Of a DNA stretch of 64,000 nucleotides, positions 42,197 to 53,524 are shown in pieces. The notes under the pieces were generated by a model. The model saw only the letters and a program-made list of their open reading frames with translations. It did not search any database and had not been told where the DNA came from. The translations under genes and the position numbers were made by a program. This stretch comes from Costus lasius (lineage: Eukaryota > Streptophyta > Magnoliopsida > Zingiberales > Costaceae). Position 1 is the first letter of the stretch. Every line of letters starts with the position of its first letter. The stretch lies in assembly GCA_027563935.2 (NCBI GenBank), contig CM050454.1, forward strand, positions 25,169,501 through 25,233,500. The letters are read 5' to 3'.

Positions 42197-42234
42197 TGAC
42201 CTTTAAATTAGCGCTTCTTGGGAGGCAACCCAAG
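42186..42234 (+). other. Paired hairpins after AthD gag-protease
   Basis: GGTCA, loop AGCTAA, TGACC (42186-42201); linker with TTAGCGCTT; CTTGGG, loop AGGCAA, CCCAAG (42217-42234). The gag-protease stop TAA is the end of the first loop. Confidence 0.82.
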
Positions 42235-43253
42235 CTTTCTAACCTCTATTTTGTTTTCTTTAACTTAATTTTAGCTTAATACTAATTTTTTCTTTTATTT
42301 TTGTAGGAAAATCGAGATTAGATGCAAAATACGGCACTACCGTAAAGTCGATTACGGTACCGTATTTTCAGTAGGCTTTTGATCAGAGAGCTGCGGCGAA
42401 ATTATGGCACTAACGTATACTTTTACACGGTACCGTATTCTGTCGTCAAAAATCACCCGAGAGTTCTGTCATTTTTACGGCAATGCCATAAGTTATTTTA
42501 CGTGCCATAATTTGAGTTTTCAGATTTAAAAAAAAAATAGCTGTTTGATTTTTACGGCGGTACCGTAAACCTCTTTACTGTGCCTTATTTTCGCGCCATT
42601 TTTTATCAGAAGACTGTCGAGATTTTACGGCGGTACCGTAAACTATTTTACGGTATCGTAATTTCAAACTAGTTTCAACTCGAGAGCAGTAGAGATTTTA
42701 CGGCAATGCCGTAAGACATTACACTGCCGTAATCTATTTTCTGGCACGCGAATCCTGTGCCGTATTTAGGGTTTTGACCGAGCCATTTTTAGGGTTTTTA
42801 CCCTTGTTTGCACTTGTTCTTGCGCCGTTCTCGCCTCTCCGATCGTCTCCGACCGCCTGTGGACACCGGCGACCTTTCCCGTTCAACTCTCGCCGTTGAT
42901 TAGGTACTCGATTCATTGGTTTTACCGCTTTAACGAGTTTTTACTCAGTTTTCGCCCCTTTCACTTGTTCTCGCTCGATTCTAAACCATTTAGAGTGATT
43001 CTTGTTTCCATTTATTCGTTAGGCAATGAACTTTCTACCCTTTGTTGTTTGAAAAGAGTTTGGACTGTTTCTACCACCGATTTGAGCTGAAACGTGTTGA
43101 ACGTTTTCAAAATTACTGTTCAATGACATGCTCTATTTTTACTCTGTTTTTATAATGATAGAACATGTTGATGAGATGCTCATGGGCTTGATTTGAACTG
43201 TTGTATTGTTATGTTGTCATTAAATTGTAAGTTTGCAGTTTGTGTATATACTC
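42235..43253 (+). promoter_or_regulatory. AthD spacer: palindromes and putative internal promoter
   Basis: 42330-42740 carries TACGGTACCGTA (42353) and at least six ACGG(C/T)(G/A)(G/T)TACCGTAA-like words matching those of the AthD U3. Two TTTAGGGTTTT telo-box-like words follow near 42760-42800, then a C/T-rich leader. GTACTCG near 42903 and TTTGCAG near 43237 could bound a 5' UTR intron. No clear TATA. Confidence 0.45.
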
Positions 43254-44636
43254 ATGGCACCAAGGACAAAGACAATTTTTCCAAGGAGGAAAGGGAAAGC
43301 CCCTGCAGAGCCATCTCAGCCACAAAACCCCCATGGAATCATATTCAGGAATGAAATACAAGAATCTAGATACAATAAACTGTTGGAAAGAAGAATCGTC
43401 AATACCAAGTATGCTGATCAAAGGACTCTTGAAGCTTTGGGGCTTTATGATGATGTGCTTTGGATGTTTGAGAGAATCCAAGCCAGGAAGTTCTTCCAGA
43501 TGACTCCGCACACTTATCTTCCACTTGTTTTGGAATTCTTGAGCAGTTTGACCATAGACTTAAAAGAGTATTCCAATGGCCCTGCTGATGGGGTAATCAC
43601 ATTCAGATTAGCAAATGAGGAAAGGAAACTTATACTACAAGAAATCAGGGACATATTTGGACTGAGCACAGGAGGGTACACTGAGATACCCCTAGGATTC
43701 ATGGAGAACATATTTTGGAACCAGATCACCAATGAGAACCACTTTTATGCTGTCTCTGCCAGAGCCACAAAAATCATGAACCCTTGTATCAAGTATGCTC
43801 ATCGGGTTCTAGCACACACAGTATTTGGGAGAGGAGACAGTGACGGCATGGTCCGTCAGCATGAACTCTATTTTCTTTGGGGGATGCTCAGTGGATTCGC
43901 AGTTGATGTTGCTTACTTCATGATCAAGCACATGGATAAAGTGGCCAGAGCGACTAGAGGATCTGTGGTGATAGGAGGTTTGATTACTCCTATAGCTAGA
44001 TATTATGGGATTGAGCCCTATGGAGTTGAGTTGGCAAGAGGAAATGCAAGACTTGACATTGAGTCTTGCATAACAATGAAAATGATTGTTGGAGAGGGAG
44101 ACACTTTTTGTTTGGTCCTTGGACCAAATATTCTTCCTCTACCTCTACCTCACGTTGAGAAGACTACGGTCAGAGAAAGAGCCAACTGGAAATTATCTCC
44201 TAGTGCAGCAGAAGCAGCCTTTACTCTACCACTAGACACAGTTCCACCGCCACCCACCTGGGGTGGAAGGAGTGAGCCTTATGGGATGGAGTCACCTCCT
44301 CCTAATTCTTCGCAGGCTGCTGGGACTTCTTCACAGAGATTCAGGGCTGGATTTGCTAGCCATCACGATCCAGGTTTTCAGGCACTTACAGCGCATATGT
44401 ACAACCAAGAACGCCGCCAGGAGAGGATGGAAGAGACTCTAGGGCACATCCAAAGGGATATGGAGAGATTGTGCAATCATATGGAGGACATGGGCAACTT
44501 CCTTTATGACAGTTTCGGTTATGCAGATCACAGAGATTATGGATATCAAGGTGATCAAGGAGGGACGCCCTACTATGATCCTATGGAGGCTGCTACTAGA
44601 GATTCTGAGGCTACACGGTCAGATGGCGATGAGTAG
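43254..44636 (+). CDS. AthD accessory gene, intact (460 codons)
   Basis: The best-preserved copy of the Athila downstream ORF. I start at MAPRTKTIFPRRKGK, not at the Met seven codons earlier, because AthB begins MAPKR. Blocks: basic N-terminus; GIIFRNEIQESRYNKLLERR; YADQRTLEALGLYDDVLWMF near 70; EFLSSLTIDLKEY; YAHRVLAHTVFGRGDSDGMV near 195; LYFLWGMLSG; MDKVARATRGSVVIGGLITP; ARLDIESCITMKMIVGEGD; LPLPHVEKTTVRERANWKL; Pro/Ser-rich linker; helix RRQERMEETLGHIQRDMERL (likely coiled coil); Tyr/Gly-rich then acidic end (SEATRSDGDE). I see no membrane span or signal peptide. Role unknown. It is intact although the upstream gag is riddled with stops. Confidence 0.88.
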   Translation: MAPRTKTIFPRRKGKAPAEPSQPQNPHGIIFRNEIQESRYNKLLERRIVNTKYADQRTLEALGLYDDVLWMFERIQARKFFQMTPHTYLPLVLEFLSSLTIDLKEYSNGPADGVITFRLANEERKLILQEIRDIFGLSTGGYTEIPLGFMENIFWNQITNENHFYAVSARATKIMNPCIKYAHRVLAHTVFGRGDSDGMVRQHELYFLWGMLSGFAVDVAYFMIKHMDKVARATRGSVVIGGLITPIARYYGIEPYGVELARGNARLDIESCITMKMIVGEGDTFCLVLGPNILPLPLPHVEKTTVRERANWKLSPSAAEAAFTLPLDTVPPPPTWGGRSEPYGMESPPPNSSQAAGTSSQRFRAGFASHHDPGFQALTAHMYNQERRQERMEETLGHIQRDMERLCNHMEDMGNFLYDSFGYADHRDYGYQGDQGGTPYYDPMEAATRDSEATRSDGDE

Positions 44637-45407
44637 ATGCTTTGTGAGTGTCATCTTCCCTTACTTCTTACTATTTTGTTTATCTTATCTTATTGATGTC
44701 TTATGATTTAAAGGGAAGGATGATGCTTCACAACCACCACGACTGCTACTTTGCCTGACACGCTTATTTTTATTTTTTCGATGTGGTTGTATGATAAATA
44801 TTGATATTCTGATTTACTTTTCGATATGGTTGTACTACATGATGATGATATTATTTCTTTTTGATATGATGTGATGTTGAAAATATTTTGATATATGGTC
44901 ATGTTTTGAGATGTGTTGATGATTTTTTATGATGAAAGAAATCAAATTCATGATTAGAGATATAGCCCTATCATGTTAAATTTATTTCTTCAATACATAT
45001 TTGTCTATTGAAATATGACATTAGTTGATGCATGAAATTTTGGATAGATGTATTGTTTGAAGAATAAAATCTAAAAGTGAAATTTTTCTTTCGAATAAAA
45101 TGAGTATATGAGTATGATTTGTGAATTGAGATCAATTGATCAACCTAGTAGATGTTTAGTTTATTTTGCTATTTGTTAGGAAGGAAGAATCCAAGGTCCA
45201 CAAAAATAGTGAAAGACTCCCCTACTTGGCACTATGAAAAATTGATAGTGGTACCTAAGACATGGGTTGAAGTCTATAAAAAATAATGAGAGTGGAAAAG
45301 AATAAGACTCCTCTACTTGGCACTGTGTAAAATTGACAGTGGTACCTAAGAAAAGAGTTGAAGTCAAAATAAATAGCATGTATCTATGTGGGTACATGCC
45401 GTCCATG
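44637..45407 (+). other. AthD 3' noncoding region, cut short
   Basis: A/T-rich, no gene. It has two stem-loop units (45216-45365) and the following words TATCTATGTGGGTACATGCC, which in AthG also follow the second unit. It then joins AthE gag sequence near 45408 instead of reaching a polypurine tract. Confidence 0.7.
45216..45365 (+). repeat. Stem-loop repeats in the AthD 3' noncoding region
   Basis: Units GGCACTA...TAGTGGTACC and GGCACTG...CAGTGGTACC about 90 bases apart. The A/G change in one arm is matched by the T/C change in the other, so pairing is kept. Confidence 0.8.
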
Positions 45408-48400
45408 CAAAAACAACAAAATTCATGCTTGAAAAGTTTATGTCTAGTCAAAATCAATTCATGACAAATCAAAATAAGGAGATTGAAGATCTTAAGGGAA
45501 TGGTTAGTCATCATACTTCTCAAGTAGGATATTTAGCAGCTCACAATAAAATCTTAGAAAACCAAATACCTGCTAAACCTGAACCAAACCCTAGGAAGCA
45601 TTGTAATGCTATCACTACCAGGAGTGGGAAGCAATTAGATGAATCAAGGGGGTAGATTAGATCATAAGGAGGAAGAGCCCAATGTAGAACATAGCAGTGA
45701 ACCGGGCTTGGAAACACAACCTGCTCTGGTGCAGTCCCATGCTAGTTTGCCACCTCATAAGGGTGATGAACTTAAAGGTAAAGAGCCATGTCAGATTGAT
45801 GTTTATAGACCTAGTTCACCAGCACCTTATAGGCCACCTATACCTTTTCCCCAGAGACTAGTGCAAGACAAGTTAGATAAGCAATTTGGAAAATTTCTTG
45901 ATGTCTTGAAAAAGTTTTATATTAATATTCCATTTACTGAAGCTTTATCTCAAATGCCCACATATGCTAAGTTTTTAAAAGAAATTTTGTCCAATAAAAG
46001 AAAGATAGAGGACTATGGTATTGTAGCATTAGCTAAGGAGTGTAGTGCCATCATCCAAAATAAGTTGCCACCAAAATTAAAAGATCCATGTAGTTTATCT
46101 ATTCCTTGTTCAATTGGGAGTATGGTTTTTGACCAAGCCTTATGTGATTTTGGTGCTAGTGTAAGCTTAATATCTTTATCTATTTGCAGGAAATTGGACA
46201 TGGGAGAGCTTAAACCAACTTCAATATCCTTGTAGCTCACCAATCGTTTAGTTAAGTATCCTGTAGGGATTCTAGAAGATGTGCCTATCCAAGTAGGTAA
46301 GTATTTTATTCCAGCAGATTTTGTAGTTCTTGAGATGGAAGAAGATGCAAAGATCCCTATCATACTTGGTAGACCGTTCTTAGCCTCAGTAGGAGCGATT
46401 ATTGATGTAAAGAACAGTAAACTCACACTTAACATTGGAGATAAAAAAATTGAATATGACTTGAATGAGACCATGAAAAAACCATCATATTCTGGATCTT
46501 ACTACAGTATATATACTGTAGATGACATTGTCTATGATCTTAGTGATTTATTTGTTGAGACTTCTGCATATGATTGTAATTTAGACTCTATTCTTGATTC
46601 TAATGTAGACACCAGTTCTGAAATTAATGAATTATTAGACTGCATTGCTTGTGATGATAAAAAGAATGAGGAAGAGAAGGTTCCAAAAATAGAACTTAAG
46701 GCTTTACCTGATAATCTTCATTATGAATTTCTTGGTCCTAATTCTACCTACCCTATCATTGTTGATGCATAGCTTGGTAAAAGGGAGACAGATTTGCTAC
46801 TCAAGGAATTAAGGATTCATAGGAAGGTAATTGAGTACACAATTGATGACTTAAAAGGAATTAACCCCTCTTTTTGTATGCACAGAATTTTGATGGAAGA
46901 GGAGCATAAGCCACATGTAGATTTTCAAAGGAGACATAACCCATCCATGAAGGAAGTTGTGAAGAAAGAAGTTCTGGATGCAGATATTATCTATCCTATC
47001 TTTGACAGTAAGTGGGTAAGTCTTGTTCATTGTGTTCCTAAGAAAGGGGGGAGTAACTGTAATGAAAAACAAATATAATGAATTAATTCCTGTTAGAACA
47101 GTAACTAGTTGGCGCATGTGCATAGATTATAGAAAATTGAATGCTGCCACTAGGAAAAACCATTTCCCTTTGCATTTTATCGATCAGATGGTTGAGAGGC
47201 TTGCAAATCATTCTCATTTCTGTTTCTTAGATGGATATTCTGGATTTTTCCAAATTCCTATACATGTTGATGATCAAGATAAGACCACCTTCACTTGCCC
47301 ATACGGCACTTTTGCATATAGGAGGATGCCTTTTGGTTTATGTAATGCACCGGCTACTTTTCAAAGGTGCATGATGACTATTTTTTTTAACTTTATTGAA
47401 GATTTTATGGATGTCTTTACGAATGACTTCTCTATATACCATTCTTCTTTTGATGATTGTTTGGCTAATTTATCTCGTGTTTTGTAGAGGTGTGAAGAAA
47501 CTAACCTTGTGCTTAATTGGGAAAAGTGTCATTTCATGGTTACGCAAGGAATAGTTTTGAGGCACTTAATTTCAGAGAGACAGATTGAAGTTGGCAAAGC
47601 CAAAGTAGAAGTGATAGAAAAATTGGAGCTGCCCACTACCATAAAAGAAGTCCGGAGCTTTTTATGACATGCAGGATTCTACCGACGATTCATCAAGGAT
47701 TTTTCTAAACTTACTAGACCTCTTACAAATTTACTTTGTAAAGATGTTAAATTTTCTTTTGATGAAGATTGTTTATCTGCCTTTCAGGAGTTAAAGAAGA
47801 CTTTGATTTCAGCACCTATCATTCAGCCTCCAGATTGAGATTTGCCCTTTGAGCTCATGTGTGATGCTAGTGATTATGCAATAGGAGCAGTTCTAGGATA
47901 GAGAAAAGAGAAAAAACCTTATGTTATTCACTATGCTAGTAGGACTTTGGATGAGACACAAAGGAATTACACTACCACTGAGAAAGAACTTTTAGCCCTA
48001 GTGTTTACCATTGATAAATTTAGATCATACTTGACTAACTCTAAAGTTGTGGTGTACACTGATCATGAAGCGGTGAGGTACTTAATGCAGAAAAAAGGAT
48101 AACAAACCACGCTTGCTTAGATGGATTTTACTCTTGCAAGAATTTGATTTAGAAAATAAAGATAAAAAAGGATCAGAAAACTTTGTTGCAGATCATCTTT
48201 CAAGAATAATGGTAGATACTGAAAAGAATGATATAATCAATGATTCCTTTCCTAAAGAACAACTCTTGGCCATTGAACAAATCAAAGCTCCATGGTATGC
48301 TGATATAGTAAATTACCTAGTAGCTAATGTTTTCCCCCCTGATTTAAGTTATCAAAGAAAGAAGAGATTCTTGGCTGAGGTAAAGAATTATTTTTGGGAT

Positions 48401-49549
48401 GAGCCTTATATTTTTAGGAGGTGTTCAGATGAAATTTTTAGAAGATGTATACCTGATGAGGAAATCACAGATATATTATTTGAGTGTCATGGATCCTCTT
48501 ATAAAGGGCACGCTAGTACTGAGAAAACTGCTTTTAAAGTTTTGCAATTAGGATTTTATTGGCCTTCAATTTTTAAAGATGCTACAAATTTTATTTTATC
48601 TTGTGATAGATGTCAAAAGACATGGAACATTAATAGAAGACATGAGATGCCACTGTCCACTATTATTGAGGTTGAGATATTTGATATTTGGGGGATAGAT
48701 TTCATGGGACCTTTTCCATCTTCTGGAGGTAACAAATATATACTTGTGGCAGTTGATTATGTTTCAAAGTGGGTTGAGGCTCTTGCTTCTCCTACTAATG
48801 ATTCTAGAGTTGTTAAACTGTTCAAAAAGATTATCTTTCCACGATTTGGGACACTACGAGTAGTGATTAGTGATGGAAGCCCACACTTCACAGAATATAA
48901 GTTCTCAGCTTTGCTTAGAAAGTATAGGGTAAATCATAGAGTTGCAACACCTTATCACCCCCAAACAAGTGGACAAGTTGAGATATCAAACAGAGAAATC
49001 AAAGGAATTTTGGAAAAGACTGTGTCATGCACGAGAAAAGATTGAGCATCCAAACTTGATGATGCACTTTGGGCATATAGAACAACTTTTAAAACACCAA
49101 TAGGTATGTCTCTTTTCCAACTAGTTTATGAAAAATCTTGTCATTTACTTGTAGAGCTTGAGCATAGGGCCTTCTGGGCGATCAAAGTGCTAAATTTTGA
49201 CTTAAAGAATGCGGGGGAGAAACAAAGGTTACAATTGAACGAGCTAGATGAAATTTATAAAGAGAGGACTAAAAGATGGTATGATCGACACATCTTCAGA
49301 AGGGAATTCTAACTAGGTGACTTCGTTTTTTTGTTCAATTCTAGATTGAGGCTTTTTCCTAGTAAACTTAAGTCTCGATGGTCTGGACCTTTTCAGGTGA
49401 CGAAAACTTACCCCTACGAAGCTGTGGATATATGGAGTGATGAAACAGGAGAGTTTAAAATTAACGGTCAGAGATTGAAGCATTATTATCAAGAAGAACT
49501 GATTGAAGAAAGGGAAAAATTTCTTCTTGATGAACCACAAATAGATTAG
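45408..49549 (+). pseudogene. AthE gag-pol, degenerate
   Basis: Late gag NPRKHCNAITTRSGKQL; protease ALCDFGASVSLIS near 46140; linker [39 protein letters not shown] near 47107; RNase H CDASDYAIGAVLG near 47866; integrase with HHCC finger, [17 protein letters not shown] and [11 protein letters not shown]; tail [12 protein letters not shown]. The RT catalytic site reads FTND instead of FMDD, so the first essential Asp is lost. Stops lie at 46233, 46770, 47485, 49043 and 49310, with more between 47488 and 48112, and frame changes near 45655, 47060 and 48100. Dead, but every domain is identifiable. About 60% alike to AthD gag-PR by eye. Confidence 0.88.
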
Positions 49550-49559
49550 AGTGCAGAAC

Positions 49560-49608
49560 GGTCAAGCTAATGACCTTTAAATTAGCGCTTCTTGGGAGGC
49601 AACCCAAG
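49560..49608 (+). other. Paired hairpins after AthE gag-pol
   Basis: GGTCA, loop AGCTAA, TGACC (49560-49575) and CTTGGG, loop AGGCAA, CCCAAG (49591-49608), starting 11 bases after the polyprotein stop. Confidence 0.85.
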
Positions 49609-50159
49609 CACTCTTACTTAGCTTAGTTTCTTTTATTTTAGTTTATTTTTAGAGTTAATTTTTCTTCTCTTTTTGTAGGTAAAATCGAGTTTGGTACAAA
49701 ATATGGCACAGCCATAATGGAAATTATGGGCCGTAATTTCGGTTTGTTTTCAACCAGAAAGTTTTATCGCTTTTACGGTAGTACCGTAAATATTTTCACG
49801 TGCCATATTTTTGGATGATTTTTAACCTGTGAGTTCTGAAGATATTTGTGCAAAATACGGCACTACCGTAACACATTCTACGGTACCGTAAATCTGACCA
49901 ATTTTTGACCAGAAAGTTTGTAGAGTTTTATGGCACTACCATATTATTTTGATGGTCATTTTGTTCGACTTGTTAAAATTACGGCATTGCCATAATGAAA
50001 ATTACGGCTATATTTTTCTTCGTGTGCGTGATTCCACAGTCGTTTTTAGAGTTTCTCACCTGTGTTTTCACCTGTTCCTGTGCCGACTAGTCTACCCTTA
50101 CCATCAAAACTCCCCAGCGAACCTTTCCGCCCATCCCCAAGCTTCGATTTGGTCCTCTT
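49609..50159 (+). promoter_or_regulatory. AthE spacer with palindromes before the accessory remnant
   Basis: ACGGTA(G)TACCGTAA-type words at 49690-50030, including the perfect TACGGTACCGTA at 49879-49890. A CTATATTTTTC TATA-like word near 50009 and a C/T-rich stretch follow. Confidence 0.45.
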
Positions 50160-50290
50160 TAGCTAGATTTAGCTATAACCGGTTCGGCTTTGAGAGAGGA
50201 GGTGGAGGTGATGATGGAAGCCAAGGAGGAAGGCATGATAATCCTATGGACGCAGCTACCCCTGGGGATGCTGAGGAGATTGGATCTTAA
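50160..50290 (+). pseudogene. AthE accessory gene, C-terminal remnant
   Basis: FGFERGGGGDDGSQGGRHDN then PMDAATPGDAEEIGS ends at TAA 50288. It corresponds to the last 30-40 residues of the AthD accessory protein (FGYADHRDYGY ... PMEAATRDSEATRSDGDE). The preceding ~1.2 kb of the gene is deleted. Confidence 0.7.
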
Positions 50291-51639
50291 GATGATCATT
50301 AGAGTTATGTGAGTATCCTTTTCCCTACCTATTCCTTGTTATCTTATACTGCTATTGATGTTTCATATCTTTATAGGGAAGGATGACTTGGATTGGTCAA
50401 ACTTCTTGTGTCCGCTGCTATTATATACTGCTTGTCATGACTCTCTAATTTTTTAAATTTGATTTGGTTGTATCACTATGATTCTGAATTTGTTATCATG
50501 ATTTTGAATTCAATATGGTTGTATGATGTATTTGATATTTTGACGATATTGAGCACCTTGTGTGGGTGCATACCGATGCATGATGGATTGTATAAATTTG
50601 TTTCTGAATGGATATATGCAAAATTTTCTCTTATTATAGTTTTGTGCTGTAATGTTGTAGTGTAGTCTATTTCTGAAAATTCTATTGACAATATGGTTTT
50701 CTTGATGATAAATTTGTCGAATGCCTATGATTAGGGATAAACCTATTGCGATGAATTTATTTCTTTAATATGTAATCTGCATATTGGAATTTCTCATTGA
50801 TTGATGCATGAGATTTTGGGTAGATATATTATTGAATGAATATGATCTAAAAGTGAAGTTGCTTCTTTAAATAAAACAAGCATATGAGTATGATTTTTGA
50901 ATTGATATCGACGGGTCAACTTAGTTGATGTTCGTTCTATTTGCTATTTGTTGGGAAGAAAGATTTCATGATCCAATTTTAAAAGAGGTGACTCCCTTAC
51001 TTGGCACCGTGCAAAATTGGCAGTGGTACCTAAGACATGGGTTTAAGTCAAAATAAAAAAAAATGATGAGAGAAAAGAAAAGATCAATAGAATCACTCCT
51101 TGTCTTGGCACCGTGTTGATTTGCGGTGGTACCAGAGTTAAGAGTCGAAGTCCATGCATCAAAGTATGTATCCATGTGGGTATACATCATGAGAGAAATC
51201 GTTTTACATTGACTCCTCTATCTCAAGTAAGATTCTTCCTACCAAAGAGATATGAGTTATATTACACTAGTTATGTGACTAGCGTACTCGAAGTTAGTCA
51301 CCAGAAAAAAGGTGGTAATCGAATTGGAGAATGTGAACGATACAAAAAAGGGAGGAAATAAAAAATTCTGAGTGGAAAAAGATCTTGAAAATCCTATTCT
51401 CGTAAATGAAAGTATGATGGGTTTCAACTAAACTAGGTAAAGTCTTAAGATTGAAATTCTATTTATTATATAAGTTGCGAAATTTTATTTGATTAATTTG
51501 TAGATCTTGAAGATTGAACTCAAAAGATGATATGTTTATTTGAAATTCTATGTAGCATTTAGTGAGATTTTTCATTAGTGATCATATTTTAGAAATTCAT
51601 TCTTCATAAGATAGTTTATTCTTTTAATCAATTTTTAAT
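50291..51639 (+). other. AthE 3' noncoding region
   Basis: A/T-rich and without a gene. It has two stem-loop units at 50990-51150 (GGCACCGTGC...GGCAGTGGTACC and GGCACCGTG...GCGGTGGTACC) and the TATCCATGTGGGTATACATC word after them. Confidence 0.65.
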
Positions 51640-51659
51640 TTTACTTGAGGACAAGTAAA
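51640..51659 (+). other. Hairpin beside the AthE polypurine tract
   Basis: TTTACTTG, loop AGGA, CAAGTAAA; ends 18 bases before the 3' LTR. Compared with AthG (TTTGCTTG/CAAGCAAA), one base pair has changed on both sides. Confidence 0.8.
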
Positions 51660-51677
51660 GTTTGAGCCTTATGTATT

Positions 51678-53524
51678 TGATGACACGAAAATTCATAGTG
51701 TATTTTATATCATTTGATATGTCTTTTTGTGTCATATCCATGCTCTTTTGCTTATTTTTATGCCTTATTTATCAAATATTGCGAAATCTACACCTTTTTG
51801 TGTTTCTAATCATTTTCAGGTAAAAAGACATTATTTTAAGCCGTTTTCAAGCAATCCAAATGCATAGACAAATTCTCATCATCAAGAGAAGATTACCAGT
51901 CAAATTTCACGTAAACCAGAGCCTCAAACTGAAAATATGGTAGGGCCATAATGAATATTACGGTACCATGGTTTTACTGAACCTAGAGAATAAACCATGG
52001 CATTGTCGTAATTTGTTTGTTCTGCCGTAATTTTGGCCGAGTTCGGTACAGAAAGATTTGCAAATTTTACGGCACTGCCATAACGAATATTACAGGCCGT
52101 AATTTTGAGAGATTTTTGCCTAGAAAGTTTTGTAGATATTACGGCACTACCGTAAAATATATTACGGGTAGTAAATTCAGGAGATTTCAGTACAGAAAGC
52201 ATTACGGCACTGCCATAATAGAAATTACGACCGTAATTGTGTTCCTGGCGGCCGATTTTTCTAGTCAAATTGAAGTACGATTTTTGCACGGATGATTGCG
52301 AACGATTTAGACCACCATATTGAGATCCGTAAAAAGGGGAATACTCCAAAGAACAAGGAAAACATCATCACACCGAAAGCCCAAATTTTGATTAGCGTTG
52401 GAGAGAGAAATCACGATCTTCACTACCACCCTACGTTTCGCCATCGGGAAGCATATAGAGCATCTCCGGTAGTGAAATTTGAAGGGAAACTATGCTTGGG
52501 AGAGGAGAACATACTCCAGAAGTTGCAGAGTGAAAGGAGATCGATCAGAGGAGAAATCAAGGAAAGAAGCATCGCCTGCAATGTTCATACGCTAAATTAC
52601 GGCTGTAATTTTCATTACAACCCTATGTTTAGTAAAAATTCCTCTCTCTCATCGATTTTTTATCGTTCTAAACTATGGATTATTGTAATTCTTAAACCAT
52701 GATAGCTTAAATACTTTTTGGGACATGGGGGTGTAATCCCCCTAATTTCGTTATGACTAGATAATCCTTATTTCGTCAGGGAACTTTTGTTATAATAATT
52801 CCGCTTAAGTGATTATTTCTTTTAATTCTTTCTAGTTTCATATTATCAACATGTATTGGAGTTTTTGCGATATGGACCGAAAGGTGACTTGCAAAACTTA
52901 GAACCCTAGAATCATGATTTAGGAACTCATCGTAAGAAATTAGGTTTGTTCTTTTTTCTAGATTTTAAAAGTTTATTTGACTTGTTGATAATTCTGATAT
53001 AGGAAGAATTATTGAATTAAACATGAAGATATTCTAAGAAATTAAGTATCGGATCATTGGAGAACCTTAAGTAGAACCTGTGAAACTAAATTATGAAAAT
53101 ATTTAGTTTTCACTTGAGATGATTGACATAGAGATTGGATGCATGAAAGCGATCTTTGATTTCTTTGTCAATGATTTACTTATCTTTAGCTTTGAATTAA
53201 TCTTATGAGAAAGTAAGGATTGATTCTTTGTAAATTGTCTGCGCGAAAGCGAGATGATTTCTTTATAAAGTAAATTTTATCTTTATCATAATAAGAGTGG
53301 ACTGACAATGCGCTTATTTCCTTCTAGTCATAGAAATTAAGGTAGATGAAACCCTAGTCCCAACTTTTTTTTCTCTGATTTCGTGTTCTTTCTGAATCTT
53401 ACTTACATCACGTTCGATTTCCTAGCTAATAAGAAATCAATTCTTTGGTACTTAGCAAATGAGGTCTCTGTGGTTCGATATCTTAATTATTACTTCGAGT
53501 ATTTGTGCACTTGCGAACACAACA
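51678..53524 (+). repeat. AthE 3' LTR (1847 bp)
   Basis: TGATGACACG to GAACACAACA. It contains ACGGCACTRCCGTAA palindromes at 51935-52240, leader hairpins such as AATTGTCT/AGATGATT with CGC/GCG around GAAA (53233-53259), and the terminal block TTACTTCGAGTATTTGTGC then ACTTGCG. Confidence 0.82.

Larger units (their letters stand above)
45408..53524 (+). mobile_element. AthE: Athila-type element, 5' part missing
   Basis: Holds late gag, protease, RT, RNase H, integrase, post-pol hairpins, an accessory remnant, 3' noncoding region, polypurine hairpin and 3' LTR. No 5' LTR of its own. The bases after its 3' LTR (ACGAC) match neither the bases before 36484 (TGTAT) nor those before 36663 (CATAG), so AthD's LTR is probably not its partner. 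Confidence 0.8.

Noticed and set aside
36663..53524. AthD 5' LTR and AthE 3' LTR as one element
   Set aside because: Flanking five bases do not match, and gag, protease, post-pol hairpins and accessory sequence each occur twice between them.
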